Below are positions 15,017 to 23,994 of a stretch of 35,146 bases of DNA, piece by piece; positions within the stretch are counted from its first letter, which is position 1, and each line of letters starts with the position of its first letter. The stretch spans positions 1-35,146 of the forward strand of contig NZ_JAULSI010000049.1 in NCBI RefSeq assembly GCF_030711405.1, written 5' to 3'. The notes under the pieces are model-generated. The model did not search any database. It worked only from the letters and a program-made list of their open reading frames with translations, and was not told where the DNA came from. Origin of the DNA: Massilia brevitalea (GTDB taxonomy: Bacteria; Pseudomonadota; Gammaproteobacteria; Burkholderiales; Burkholderiaceae_D). The translations under genes and the position numbers were made by a program.

Positions 15017-16255
15017 TCAACCCGCAGCACGGAGAAGAGAGATAGCCGCCGCCTCGAGCGCCGCCAGGTTGGAGCCGGACGACGGAGGAATCCATTCCAC
15101 ACCATGCCGCCGGCTGTGGTGTTCCCACAGGACCTGAACCTTTCTAGGATCGTCGTAAACGTGAATCGCCATTAGCTCGGCGTTGAGGCACACACACTGC
15201 GTTAGGCGGTCGTTTGCGATCGGGTGCATTCGATCCGCTCCGATCATCGTCAGGCATCGCTCAATTACTTCCTTGGCTCGCCCTGGGCTGTCCAATTTCG
15301 TTTCCCGGCCGAAGCTGCCGTAATAGGCGCCGGTAATCGATTTACGTGAATGCCCAAGTAGCTCGCTCACTTGCAGGCGAGTGAGATCAAGATCCTCGCG
15401 TGGCATCTGTCCTGGCGTCCCTCCCAGCGTCGGGGGAATAAGATCTCTCAGCAACGCCGCATTTTCCGCAAATTGCGCTCGCAGACCGTGGCCGGTGACC
15501 TCTGCCATCACTTTATTAATGCCGATTTTCCCCATTAAATAGTAGTAGTGGCCTCTCGAATATGCAAGCGAACCGGCGCTGCCGTCTTTTTTTACTGACC
15601 AGCCCAAATATTCTTTCTTTCCAATCCTCGACTTGACGAAATCCATGACCGCGCGCTGAACCGGCGTGTCGATATCGATGTCACGTGGGCGGCCCCCTTT
15701 GGTTTTATATGCAGCGAACTTGTCGCCCTTATCACATTTCCAAGGCTGCATCTGCAGGACTTCCATCAGGCGTAGCCCGAACGCAACTTGGACCATAATC
15801 ATCAACCCAAACCTCCAATCTAATGCCATTGCTTCAGCCACCTTGGCGCCAACGTCGATCCCGACTTCCGCCCAGCTTTTACTACGCTTAGCAACAGTGG
15901 TTACGTGCAGATCCTCTCTCAACACGTCCGGCAAATAGTAATAAGCGTCTTTTACCAGTCCCTTTTTTCCGATCCAGCCGCAAAAAATACGCAGATGCGA
16001 CAGGTAGCCCTGGATTGTTTTTGGCGCACGGTTCCGCCGGTGCCACTCGACGCAAAGGGCCTTGATATGCTTCTCGCCAATATTTCTAGGATCTTCCAGC
16101 CGATAGCCTAATTCCACCAACAACCCGAAGATGGCGCGCAAAGCCTCTCCCGCCGCCTCTGCCGTACGTTCGCTTGCCTGCTTTCCATTCACCCGCTTAT
16201 GGGCGTGAGCAGCAAGAATCATATTCAGTATCGCGAAAAGTCCCATGTATCCCAT
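15017..16255 (-). CDS. Tyrosine recombinase of the Integrase_1 type
   Basis: About 412 residues from the ATG at 16255; a TTG 24 nt upstream is possible, but the AAAAAGGA there more likely serves the ATG. The N-terminal DNA-binding part includes TIQGYLSHLRIFCGWIGKKG. Catalytic residues: Arg in AFGLRLMEVLQ, Lys in YKTKGGRPRD, His-x-x-Arg in TGHGLRAQFAEN, His in LLGHSRKSITGAYYG followed by the Tyr pair. Such integrases occur on plasmids and integrative elements of betaproteobacteria. It has its own upstream region and no att site was identified. Confidence 0.85.
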   Translation of the reverse strand: MGYMGLFAILNMILAAHAHKRVNGKQASERTAEAAGEALRAIFGLLVELGYRLEDPRNIGEKHIKALCVEWHRRNRAPKTIQGYLSHLRIFCGWIGKKGLVKDAYYYLPDVLREDLHVTTVAKRSKSWAEVGIDVGAKVAEAMALDWRFGLMIMVQVAFGLRLMEVLQMQPWKCDKGDKFAAYKTKGGRPRDIDIDTPVQRAVMDFVKSRIGKKEYLGWSVKKDGSAGSLAYSRGHYYYLMGKIGINKVMAEVTGHGLRAQFAENAALLRDLIPPTLGGTPGQMPREDLDLTRLQVSELLGHSRKSITGAYYGSFGRETKLDSPGRAKEVIERCLTMIGADRMHPIANDRLTQCVCLNAELMAIHVYDDPRKVQVLWEHHSRRHGVEWIPPSSGSNLAALEAAAISLLRAAG

Positions 16256-16550
16256 ATATATTACCCAATCCTTTTTCAATTTATTAACGCCCTGGTTCGT
16301 CAGGTTTGATCTTCGTGAGAATGACGTGATGCAAATGGGGTTTTGTGCCAGGGTGAAGGGCCCTAACTTAAGTAGAATAATTTCGCGCTGCCGCCTTCAT
16401 GGCTCTCGACAACACGCCGGCGCCTTCCGACCACCGATCGCCTGACTTGACGCTGCCAGGGCCCGAACATTGACGCAGTTTCTCGCGTAGCGCTTCCCGC
16501 CAAATGGGCAGGTCCTGGGGGCTGCGCTAGCGCCCGATGTGATTTCATTT
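16256..16550. other. Intergenic region
   Basis: Upstream of the Integrase_1-type gene and downstream of the small gene at 16551. It probably includes the integrase promoter. I see no repeats or clear gene remnants. Confidence 0.3.
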
Positions 16551-16799
16551 TCACGCCCGTAGACGTGCGCGGAGGTCAGCAGTAGCCCGGGCCAGCTGGC
16601 CCAGCGCATCCTGTGTCCGGTCGGTGCCGAAGGTCCGCTTGTTTCCCCGTATTGTTGTAGTGACGTGGCATGCCTTCGCAAGAACGCGTCCGGCAACGAC
16701 CGCGCCAGGCGTCGTTTTGCCAATGTACATTCCGTTCTGTGGGATTGCTGTATTCAGGAATGCCCGCAAACCCGCATGGTTATCAGGTTTTCTCGACAC
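16551..16799 (-). CDS. Small hypothetical protein
   Basis: 82 residues, basic at the C-terminus (QDALGQLARATADLRARLRA, an amphipathic helix). The middle (GMYIGKTTPGAVVAGRVLAK) is protein-like. No family was recognised. Two other frames across the same bases are open but less protein-like; the start is uncertain. Confidence 0.4.
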   Translation of the reverse strand: MSRKPDNHAGLRAFLNTAIPQNGMYIGKTTPGAVVAGRVLAKACHVTTTIRGNKRTFGTDRTQDALGQLARATADLRARLRA

Positions 16800-16832
16800 T
16801 CTGTATGGAACCGTGCTTCAGAGCGATAGACC

Positions 16833-16854
16833 AAAAAAAACAGCCACGAGGCTG
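16833..16854 (-). terminator. Possible rho-independent terminator (leftward)
   Basis: On the minus strand CAGCC-TCGT-GGCTG is followed by eight Ts. The stem is only 5 bp. It would end leftward transcripts entering from the gene-poor region. Confidence 0.4.
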
Positions 16855-17124
16855 CTCTATCGAAAGACGGGAGGCTATTGCAATGCGCCAGCTTGCACTG
16901 ACGGCTTGAGACAGCGCCAGCTCGCACTGGCGGCTTCAGATATGTCCCGCAAAAGCGGTTTCAGAAATTTTTTCACTTCCTTGGAGGAACTGAAAAAATT
17001 ATGGGGTCCAAATATGCCGCATAGCGACGAACTATTATCCTACAACCGTTGCCTTGCGTCAACGTCTAACTAGCGAGGGAACCGTGCTTTCATCCCATGG
17101 CAGACGGCCGTGAGGTCAAGATAT

Positions 17125-17160
17125 CATCGAGGAATCACCGAGGAATCATCGAGGAATCAT
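17125..17160 (+). repeat. 11-bp tandem repeat, 3.3 copies
   Basis: CATCGAGGAAT, CACCGAGGAAT, CATCGAGGAAT, then CAT. The unit is one DNA helical turn. No function evident. Confidence 0.7.
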
Positions 17161-17198
17161 TTGACGGCACCTCACATCTCTGCCTGCCCCTTCGCGCC

Positions 17199-17352
17199 CT
17201 GACAAACCTCCTGCTCCCCCTGACAACCCACTGCTAATCCGCCGACAAACCCAAAACAAAACACACGCACTCTCGCAGCTGGGCTTCGTTAGCGTCACCC
17301 TTCTCTGATGCGGCCTTGTCAGAAACACTATTGTTGCGCATTGTATTGTCGG
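17199..17352. repeat. TTGTCRG motif array in both orientations
   Basis: Three CYGACAA copies (17199-17205, 17220-17226, 17242-17248; spacing 21 and 22 bp) are followed by two TTGTCRG copies in the other orientation, each extending to GAAAC (17316 and 17346; spacing 30 bp). The helical spacing suggests binding sites. Confidence 0.4.
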
Positions 17353-17453
17353 AAACGCGATAAGTGCTGCTGTGTCTCGAGAGCATACCGGAGGGAAGTC
17401 GACGGTCTTTCTTTCCTTGCCAACGGCCGTCACAATACTTTTAAAGGCCATTA

Positions 17454-17700
17454 ACCTTGAGATATGTCTCGTTCATTTCTCCTCTGGTGCCGACTTTGTT
17501 CTTATACTTGCGGAAAAGCGTTTCAATGAGTGGAAGGAACAAATGGCCTAGAGTTAATTGTCGGATTCTCAACCGGCACGCCCTGCTCTTCAATGAGCTC
17601 GTCGATATGCCGGTAGCTCAGTGAGTTGGCCACTTACGAGTAGATGCAGACGTGCAGGCGTCGATGGGAAAATTTGCTCCTTCAACGTTGAGCACAGCGG
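17454..17700 (-). pseudogene. Decayed IS6-family transposase remnant
   Basis: Pieces of an IS26-like transposase N-terminus are readable across three leftward frames: LNVEGANFPIDA, then SLSYRHIDELIEEQGVPVEN, then LFLPLIETLFRKYKNKVGT and MNETYLKVNG. These align with MLSFKGMRFPIDV, PLSYRHIEEIMEERGVSVDH, RFLPLIEKLSHKHKRQVGT and MDETYIKVKG of the intact copy at 31.7-32.5 kb. Several stops and frameshifts; old relic. Confidence 0.7.
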
Positions 17701-17869
17701 ATATTAAAGTGATAGGGCGTCACCTTCTACCGTGCAACGGCACTTCCGAAGCGATAGAACCCATTCGCATATCGTGCTCTATTAGCACAAGCTTCATCGC
17801 TTTTTTGACGGGTAGTCTTTAGCGTTGTCACGGCCTTATTTCCCCAACTGGCCCACCAGGTAACGCTAC

Positions 17870-18175
17870 CTAGTGTTTGAGCTCTCGGCTTGGCGTTAGA
17901 TCATCCTCTTCACCTAATCCAATGTGTCTCCTGACTGCCCTCAAAACAACATCATCTATTAGCCCGGCTTGACAGAGTCCATAAGCGTAACCGTCTAAAA
18001 ACGCCGGTTCGATTTCGGAGCCACAGCCGTCAATAAGTTCACCTAGAACTGAGAGTGCTGGATGTGCCAGATCCTGATCGATCGACGGCTCTCCAGAAGC
18101 GGACAGTGTACTACCTTCGCGGATTTCTTGTGCAAGCTTCATAAGCCAGTGCACATCAGAGTCGGAGTTACTCAT
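17870..18175 (-). CDS. Small acidic hypothetical protein
   Basis: 101 residues, acidic, largely helical, no signal peptide or membrane segment (AHPALSVLGELIDGCGSEIE, then a helical C-terminus). No family recognised. It lies 109 bp beyond the 3' end of the YkgJ-type gene on the same strand, so it could be cotranscribed. Confidence 0.5.
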   Translation of the reverse strand: MSNSDSDVHWLMKLAQEIREGSTLSASGEPSIDQDLAHPALSVLGELIDGCGSEIEPAFLDGYAYGLCQAGLIDDVVLRAVRRHIGLGEEDDLTPSRELKH

Positions 18176-18284
18176 ATTTCATTTCGTGTTAGTTTGCGAT
18201 GACGCTTCACATTAAGTTTGGTATAGAGCCCAAGTAATCGCGGTGCCATATTTGTATTGAGAGATATATTTGCTTGAGTCTTCG

Positions 18285-19001
18285 TTAGTCCGGGAAGAAC
18301 TCAGCGATGTTCCCCCAAGGCTCTGCTGGGTTGTGTTTTACATTCAGTTCTATATAAGGCTTTTCAAGGAGGTCGGGGTCATACATTGGCGGACGGGTCT
18401 GCTTAGCAGGAGGAATTTCCATGTTGCACGACGTTGGGTTATCGAGCAAGGAGTGATGCGTTCGACACACCAGAGGACGGTCCTCGTAAACGGAACACCT
18501 GTCCTCTCGTAGAAAAGGGCACGGCTTACCATTGAATTTTGCGCCGTGAGCGAAAACTTCGTTAATAGGTCGGTAAGCCAGACGAACCATTTTGCGTTCC
18601 GTAACCTCGGCCAAGCGAATCGCTTCGTGTTCGTAGATCATTGTGTTCATGTGACAGCAATCGCTGCAGCCTATCCTGCATGCCACATACGGTGAAAGCG
18701 CATCGGTTACACGAGTTGCTATCGTAATTACTTTCCTGCGCTTAGACTTCGCACTGGCATTTTCCCCCACAATCTTGCTAAGGTTCTGTTGTAAAAGCTT
18801 CGGGGCCATCCAGGGATGCGCTTCAACGAGAGCCCGCAGCTTGCTCTGCACGATATCCGATTCCATCTGGCGCTGCTCTTGAATGCGAGCTTCAAGCATC
18901 TGGGCCATCTCTTCGGCACGTCTAACAGACTCTTCACTCCCCTGATTCAGCAAGGCTTCAATTTCCTGCTTAATGAAATTCAACGTCTCTACATCTAACA
19001 T
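18285..19001 (-). CDS. YkgJ-type cysteine-cluster protein
   Basis: 238 residues from the ATG at 19001 (CAGGAG upstream); a start 21 nt earlier lacks this site. The N-terminal 90 residues form a long charged helix. Then comes the family pattern: C108-x3-C112-x2-C115-C116, then C161-PFL ... C169-SVYEDRPLVC179-R, plus C192. YkgJ-family proteins bind Zn or an Fe-S cluster through these cysteines; substrates are mostly unknown. It is divergent from the XRE gene, with the shared upstream region holding the CTACG palindromes. Confidence 0.8.
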   Translation of the reverse strand: MLDVETLNFIKQEIEALLNQGSEESVRRAEEMAQMLEARIQEQRQMESDIVQSKLRALVEAHPWMAPKLLQQNLSKIVGENASAKSKRRKVITIATRVTDALSPYVACRIGCSDCCHMNTMIYEHEAIRLAEVTERKMVRLAYRPINEVFAHGAKFNGKPCPFLREDRCSVYEDRPLVCRTHHSLLDNPTSCNMEIPPAKQTRPPMYDPDLLEKPYIELNVKHNPAEPWGNIAEFFPD

Positions 19002-19058
19002 GTGAAAGCTCCTGCCCAACATTTGGTCACTGCGGCCCTTGCATGCCGCATAGCGATT

Positions 19059-19107
19059 CTACGTTTTTCGTAGAGAAATTTCCAGTGAAACCTACGATTA
19101 TCGTAGG
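19059..19107. promoter_or_regulatory. Two matching palindromic operators upstream of the XRE gene
   Basis: CTACG-TTTTT-CGTAG (19059-19073) and CCTACG-ATTAT-CGTAGG (19091-19107). The centres are 33 bp apart, three helical turns. The second ends on the base before the ATG, so binding there would block transcription or initiation of the regulator. They most likely bind the XRE protein itself and could also control the divergent YkgJ-type gene. Confidence 0.7.
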
Positions 19108-19446
19108 ATGTCCCCACGCAACACATCTTCGAACACCATCTTCGGCAAGCGTCTACGTCAGGCCCGGCAACGCCGCAAGTTGGCTCAGGACGAGCTTGGT
19201 GTCATGGCTGGCCTGGAGGAATCCTCCAGTAGCGCGAGGATTAGCCGGTATGAGAGTGGGATCCACGAACCCCCTTTTCAGTTCGTTGAGACCCTCGCCA
19301 GGCTTATGGATGTGTCGCCTGCGTACTTCTACTGCCCAGATGACCGACTTGCAGAGCTGATCCTCATCTATTCCGCCATGCCGGAAGCAGAACGCCAGAA
19401 ACTTCATCAGTCCATCGAGAACCTGGCCAGTCAAAACTTGCGTTGA
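19108..19446 (+). CDS. XRE-family transcriptional regulator
   Basis: 112 residues. Helix-turn-helix of the Cro/CI type: FGKRLRQARQRRKLAQDELG, then SSSARISRYESGIHEPPF and FVETLARLMDVSPAYFYC. A C-terminal helical tail may serve dimerisation. The two CTACG palindromes in its leader suggest autorepression. Alone, without a recognisable toxin partner. Confidence 0.85.
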   Translation: MSPRNTSSNTIFGKRLRQARQRRKLAQDELGVMAGLEESSSSARISRYESGIHEPPFQFVETLARLMDVSPAYFYCPDDRLAELILIYSAMPEAERQKLHQSIENLASQNLR

Positions 19447-19959
19447 CCATCACTCAACAGGTGGCGTGGTGTTGCCCACAATTTTTTGAATCGATTGGGC
19501 ATGACAGTCATCTCCCTCATGTTGACTTGCATGCAATTTCGACTGGTGCAAGCTGCATCAGGGATAGCGTTTATCAGTACCAGTTGTATCCCCGGAGTAA
19601 AGCCCGAAGATCGGATGACTTCAATAAAACCATAATTGAAACTAACAAACAGAAAGGAAAATAGAAACGACTCTCCAGACACGCCACAGACTGATCAAGC
19701 ACCCCCTTCGCCTAGCCGCCCGCCGTCGAGTGCTAAAAGAGCAAAAAGAACGAAAAGAACGAAGAGAATCCAGAGAATCCCCCTGGCCCTCGATCGAAGT
19801 CCGTAGCGTTCGCATCCCTATGGGTCTAAGTCAACTTGCCCGTTCGTTAGTTTCATATATGGTATGCTTGGGAGATTCCACCCCAAAGAAATCGTGCTCG
19901 ATGGCGCCTTCGGCGCCGGCCAGCACGCCACTGCTTCCAGCTCGAACACCGAGGTGCTC
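19447..19959. other. Intergenic region before the altered recombinase
   Basis: No convincing gene. A purine-rich stretch near 19735-19785 has short echoes (GAACGAAAAGAACGAAGAG, AATCCAGAGAATCC). The recombinase frame is open from 19864 but the better start is at 19960. Confidence 0.35.
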
Positions 19960-20979
19960 ATGCCAGACCCAACAGAGTGGGACGACGCCCCGATCGCCTC
20001 CTTCAATATCTTCATAAAAACCGACGACTTCATCCAGACGAGCCGCCGGCTTGGCAAGGTCGCGACCGAACCGGTCTCCGACAAGTCAGCTGCCGTCTAC
20101 CGGTTCATGTTCCGCAAGTTCGCGACCTGGCTCGCTGGCCAGAATCGATCGTTTTCCCAAGTCGAAGAGCAAGACCTGGTGCGCTTTATCAGCCAACTCC
20201 GCGGGAGCGGTGAGCAAAACAGCGGCATCACCGAACGATACCTACGCCTGCTGGAGCGCTGCTACAACTACCTGCAGGTGGCGCCGAACCCGGCGACGTC
20301 AGCCACCAAGCTGGCGACCGACAACATGTACCTGGCACAGAACGCCGGCACCGAAGCACTGACCACCGAGCAGATCGAAGCGTTCGTTGCCGCCCTGCCC
20401 TCTCTCGATCCGCCTGGTGCGAATCGGCCCGGCCGCGCGCCGAAAGCGTGGAAGCGGCGCCGGGACCACGCCGTACAGGCGACGATGCTGTTCGGCGGCC
20501 TGAAGGTGGCCGAAGCGATCGGCCTTCACGTCGACGAAGTGGAGGACTCATTTAGCGAACTCCCGATTCGATTAAAGATCAGTCCAGAGGACAAGCACGA
20601 CACCAGCTACGAGCACGAAACTATTGTGCACGGCTATGGCGCCGACGCGCTGCGCCGTTGGCTCATCGAACGGCTGGCCGTCGACGCCAAGGGCGAGCGC
20701 GTATTGAAAGGCGATCTTGTCTTCCCGGGCAACGATCAAGGAAAGCCAATGTCGAAGGTGACCCTCTGGCGTCAGGTCAAAGAGACGTTCGCCCGCGCCG
20801 GCATTGACGTCAACCGGAGCGGCGGACGCACCTTGCGCAACACGTTCGCCGCGCAAGAATTGAAGCATGGCCGCACGAAAAGCGACCTCAAGGGTTATTT
20901 GGGCCTGGTGCTGGAAAGGTCGGCCGAAATCTACGAAACCGCGCAACCGAGGAAAAAGAAGTCCGATGAAGCTGTCTGA
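19960..20979 (+). CDS. Tyrosine recombinase-like protein with altered catalytic residues
   Basis: 339 residues from the ATG at 19960 (GAGGTG 3-5 nt upstream); a start at 19864 has no ribosome binding site. The N-terminal core-binding-like domain runs through AAVYRFMFRKFATWLAGQN and VRFISQLRGSG. In the catalytic domain the first Arg is Lys (FGGLKVAEAIGL), the His-x-x-Arg box reads GRTLRNTFAAQ with no His but the Arg kept, the usual second His is absent (YLGLVLERSAEIYE), and a Tyr is kept. This may be a weakly active, specialised or regulatory recombinase. Its stop region overlaps the next gene by 14 nt. Confidence 0.7.
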   Translation: MPDPTEWDDAPIASFNIFIKTDDFIQTSRRLGKVATEPVSDKSAAVYRFMFRKFATWLAGQNRSFSQVEEQDLVRFISQLRGSGEQNSGITERYLRLLERCYNYLQVAPNPATSATKLATDNMYLAQNAGTEALTTEQIEAFVAALPSLDPPGANRPGRAPKAWKRRRDHAVQATMLFGGLKVAEAIGLHVDEVEDSFSELPIRLKISPEDKHDTSYEHETIVHGYGADALRRWLIERLAVDAKGERVLKGDLVFPGNDQGKPMSKVTLWRQVKETFARAGIDVNRSGGRTLRNTFAAQELKHGRTKSDLKGYLGLVLERSAEIYETAQPRKKKSDEAV

Positions 20980-21850
20980 AATTACCAGCATCCTGGCCGA
21001 GGCCTCGCTACCGGCGCTCTCGCGCGATCAGCTGCTCGAGCTAGCCGGATCAGGCGGAGGCAAACGGTTTGAAGCCGCGCTTATCGCCTTCGCCGCCGGC
21101 GAGCGCCAGGCGCGGGACGAGCTCGAGGCGACGGTGCGCGTGCTCGATGCGAAAACCCGGGCTGCGCTGCAGCGCATCGGTGGCCAGCTGCCAGTCGACC
21201 AGCTCGTGGCCCTCGCATGCCGAGAGCAACGCCGGTTCTTCAATGCCATCGATGCGATCGAGAGCCGATCCGCCCGCGCCGCTGCCGCCCGGTCCTACCT
21301 GGTCGAGCTTGGCGCGGCCGCGCTGCCGGTGGCCGCTGCGCCGACGCCGGTACCCGCGGCGGATCCTCCATACTATAGCTTTAAGATTTTTGGCTCAGCC
21401 GCAGCGCTTTGCATTGCCGAGGCGACGACCCAGGCCGAGCGCAAGCATACTATCAACGTCGAGGGTGCGGTGGCGCTGGCCGGCGGCGGCGCCCGCAAGG
21501 CGTTCGACTGGCCGAACAAGATCGTGGTGCAGTTGACCGTTCAAGAAGCGTACCAGGTGCTGGCGCTGCTGGAGAACAAGATCCGGTCCCTGCGCTTTGA
21601 CGGCCACGGCCGCGCGCACGACAAATCCTTGCAAATCGAGTTCCAGGACTCGCACTACTTCTTCCGCCTCATCCAGCGTGGCCGGGCCGCTGTTGCTGTG
21701 CAAGTTCTCGCGGTCGACTCGCTCCAGATCGTATCGCTCCTATACAAACAGCTGCTGCGCAATGATCCCCACTTGCGGATCGAGGACATTCGGGCGATGG
21801 TCGACCGCATGGTAGGGATGGCGGCACCATACTCGGTCAAACCTGCATAA
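20966..21850 (+). CDS. Unrecognised protein coupled to the altered recombinase
   Basis: 294 residues from the ATG at 20966, which overlaps the end of the recombinase gene by 14 nt. The N-terminal ~125 residues are helical (LSEITSILAEASLPALSRDQ..., DELEATVRVLDAKTRAALQR); a Pro/Ala-rich linker (VAAAPTPVPAADPP) leads to a second domain with alternating strands and helices (YYSFKIFGSAAALCIAEATT ... LQIEFQDSHYFFRLIQRG). A nucleic-acid-binding role beside a recombinase is plausible but is inference. No family was recognised. Confidence 0.65.
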   Translation: MKLSEITSILAEASLPALSRDQLLELAGSGGGKRFEAALIAFAAGERQARDELEATVRVLDAKTRAALQRIGGQLPVDQLVALACREQRRFFNAIDAIESRSARAAAARSYLVELGAAALPVAAAPTPVPAADPPYYSFKIFGSAAALCIAEATTQAERKHTINVEGAVALAGGGARKAFDWPNKIVVQLTVQEAYQVLALLENKIRSLRFDGHGRAHDKSLQIEFQDSHYFFRLIQRGRAAVAVQVLAVDSLQIVSLLYKQLLRNDPHLRIEDIRAMVDRMVGMAAPYSVKPA

Positions 21851-21934
21851 TGCCCTTCTAATGCACGGTTCAGGGAGACCGCCGGGCTCTGCAGTAAACC
21901 TATCACTGGACTAGAATCACTGACTTTGCCTAGC

Positions 21935-22167
21935 ATGCGTAACCGTCCAGGTCAGAGCGACCTATTCAAAGGTCGACACTTCGAGCAAGAAATCATCGTT
22001 CTGTGTGTGCGCTGGTACCTGCGCTATAAGCTGTCGCACCGCGACCTGGCCAAGATGATGGCCGAGCGAGGCCTGCAAATCGCTCACGCGACAATCCTTC
22101 GCTGAGTTCAGCGACATGCACCAGAGTTCGATAAGCGCTGGAGCCGTTTCTCGAAACCGGTCTGACA
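21935..22167 (+). pseudogene. IS6-family transposase remnant with internal stop
   Basis: The frame reads SDLFKGRHFEQEIIVLCVRW, LSHRDLAKMMAERGLQIAHA and TILR, then TGA where the complete copy at 13.7-14.5 kb has Trp (TILRWVQRY), continuing VQRHAPEFDKRWSRFSKPV to a stop at 22165-22167. Only the N-terminal third remains. It is the opposite orientation to the complete copy. Confidence 0.8.
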
Positions 22168-22555
22168 TAAAGGTAGTTGATGGTGCTTTAGGTCCGTCGA
22201 GATGGGCAGCTCTAGTTGCTGTACGTCTTCCGCTCTATTGAACGCAACACTGCCTGAAATCGGATAGCCGGCGACCGCATGCATCTTGGCCATAAGCGGT
22301 GTAGCGGCATAGGTCGCGGCGCGTGCTGGCGCTGCCGCTGGAGCGCCAGCCTTACTCGATCGCATCGTTCACACTGTCGTGAGTCCGGCGCACCTCGTCA
22401 AAGCCGTATCGACCCACAGGTGGCGTCAGTAAGGCGTTTTTACCCGGTTCGGTCCGTTCCTAAAGTACCCGTGACACACGGCGGCGCGTGACGCCAGAGT
22501 GGATAACGACGTACGGCATGTCTGGCCCGCTCTGGTTGTCAGGGCCGATCGCCCG
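22168..22555. other. Intergenic region downstream of rep
   Basis: 388 bp between the IS6 remnant and the 3' end of the replication gene. No convincing gene, repeat or terminator seen; likely debris from the IS6 deletion. Confidence 0.3.
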
Positions 22556-23923
22556 TCAAATCAACACCTGGTTCTTGTCGGCAAAGTGCGATAACTTCTC
22601 GACCGTGGGCTCACCCCAGAGTGCATCTGCGTACCACAGGCTAAGCGCGGTGCGCGTGACGCCATGCTCGAGGGCTTTGTCCAGCGCTGGTATCTTACCG
22701 GTCGCTTGCGCCTTGAACTGTTCATAGGTAGCGGCGCGCTGGTCCGCATCCATTTCCCTGAAGACATCAAGGGCAAGCTTGGCCCGTGCAGCCAGAAAAC
22801 GCTCGAGCAAGGTAGGGCCGTCAACCGCCGCGCCATTCTTCAACTTCGGCTCGGTCTTTTTTTCCGGCAGCTTGGCATCGCTCTTCAACGCCCAGCGCAA
22901 ATACGCGACTTTCGAGTTGACGGGTGCACCATTGGCCGAGTTGAGGCGCGCCGCGACGACTGCTAGCGCCTGGGTGATTTTCTCGTCTGGATACTCGCCG
23001 ATGACATTGCTGGCCTCCTGCTGGGTCATGCCCAAGGCCATCAACTTCTCGAGCAAGCTCAGGTCAATGGTGAAGGGTGCACGAGTTTCGTTCTGCGTGT
23101 CTGGCTTGAACTCGACACGAAACTGCAGTTGCTGGACGCGGCGCCCCAACTTATGCTCGATCAGCTCCACTTCAATATCCGTTATGCGGTTTACCTCGGC
23201 GATCGCATTTTTGAGGACATCCCGCTTGAAATATTTATACTCGGGAAGGTCTTCAGGCTTTTCCGGCATCGGGTTCCCGGTCAGTAACCCATACCAGTGC
23301 TCGACGCTGTACGTCGACGTCAGCTTCGATGGGTTGGTCGCGTAGCGACGACACAACTCGTACAGTGCCAGCGCCGTCCCGGACTTGAGTAGCCCCTGGT
23401 AGTGAATGCTCAGCCGGGTATAGGTTTCCGGCTGCATGACGCTTTCGTGTACTTCCGGCGGAAAGGCAAAACCAACCCACACTTGGCCGCTTCGGCTGTG
23501 CAGTCCCTTTGGATTCACAAACGTAACAGACGCAATTAAACGCTCACTCGTCCACTGGCGATCCGTTTCCAGCAAGAGCTTGATATCTTGCATTTCTGCG
23601 ATCTGCTCGCGCAGAAACTGCATGTCCCGGCTGTCGTAGCTCGCATTGCGAGCGAGTACAGAGAGCGGTACCCAAAAATATTTTTGGGCAGCTGGCGTAT
23701 CAATGGGCGCGTCTTGCCCAAGCTTACGAATCCGCTGGGCATGGTACATGAGGACGTTGAAGACCTTACGGTTCAGAAGCGTCAGACGGCCAGAAACGAC
23801 ACGCAATCCAATTGCCTCGTTCGACTTGCGGATCTCTAAGTCAGTCCGTGGTGCTACGGGCTTGGCAGAGGTGTCAATGAGGTCGCCGCCAATGGCGACC
23901 GTTTCCTTGTTGTTGTCTGCCAT
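22556..23923 (-). CDS. Plasmid replication initiator, Rep_3 superfamily
   Basis: 455 residues from the ATG at 23923 (AGAGGG upstream; an earlier start at 23962 is less likely). The two winged-helix layout of Rep_3 initiators is visible: LRVVSGRLTLLNRKVFNVLM (first WH), then LLKSGTALALYELCRRYATN and VEHWYGLLTG (second WH), followed by a long C-terminal region unusual in length. It would bind the iterons that start about 80 bp upstream and open the origin. The leader carries an inverted GGTGA/TCACC pair related to the iteron core, suggesting autoregulation. Leftward, opposite to parAB. Confidence 0.85.
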   Translation of the reverse strand: MADNNKETVAIGGDLIDTSAKPVAPRTDLEIRKSNEAIGLRVVSGRLTLLNRKVFNVLMYHAQRIRKLGQDAPIDTPAAQKYFWVPLSVLARNASYDSRDMQFLREQIAEMQDIKLLLETDRQWTSERLIASVTFVNPKGLHSRSGQVWVGFAFPPEVHESVMQPETYTRLSIHYQGLLKSGTALALYELCRRYATNPSKLTSTYSVEHWYGLLTGNPMPEKPEDLPEYKYFKRDVLKNAIAEVNRITDIEVELIEHKLGRRVQQLQFRVEFKPDTQNETRAPFTIDLSLLEKLMALGMTQQEASNVIGEYPDEKITQALAVVAARLNSANGAPVNSKVAYLRWALKSDAKLPEKKTEPKLKNGAAVDGPTLLERFLAARAKLALDVFREMDADQRAATYEQFKAQATGKIPALDKALEHGVTRTALSLWYADALWGEPTVEKLSHFADKNQVLI

Positions 23924-23994
23924 CTGAGTTTCCCTCTGTCCTATCCGCGCCGCATGCCGCACTTGCCAGGGTGAATTATTGCATGACCTGTCAG

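Larger units (their letters stand above)
16800..17453. other. Gene-poor region with short repeats
   Basis: It holds a leftward terminator-like hairpin (16833-16854), a 25-bp direct repeat of period 29 (16885-16909 and 16914-16938, starting GCGCCAGCT), an 11-bp tandem repeat (17125-17160) and an array of TTGTCRG motifs in both orientations (17199-17352). The open frames here are not convincing genes. Confidence 0.45.

Noticed and set aside
19059..19107. The CTACG palindromes as integrase core sites
   Set aside because: Their position immediately before the XRE start and their 33-bp spacing fit operators better.
20228..20991. Leftward open frames opposite the altered recombinase
   Set aside because: Antisense shadows in GC-rich coding sequence; the plus-strand protein has recombinase motifs and is coupled to the next gene.
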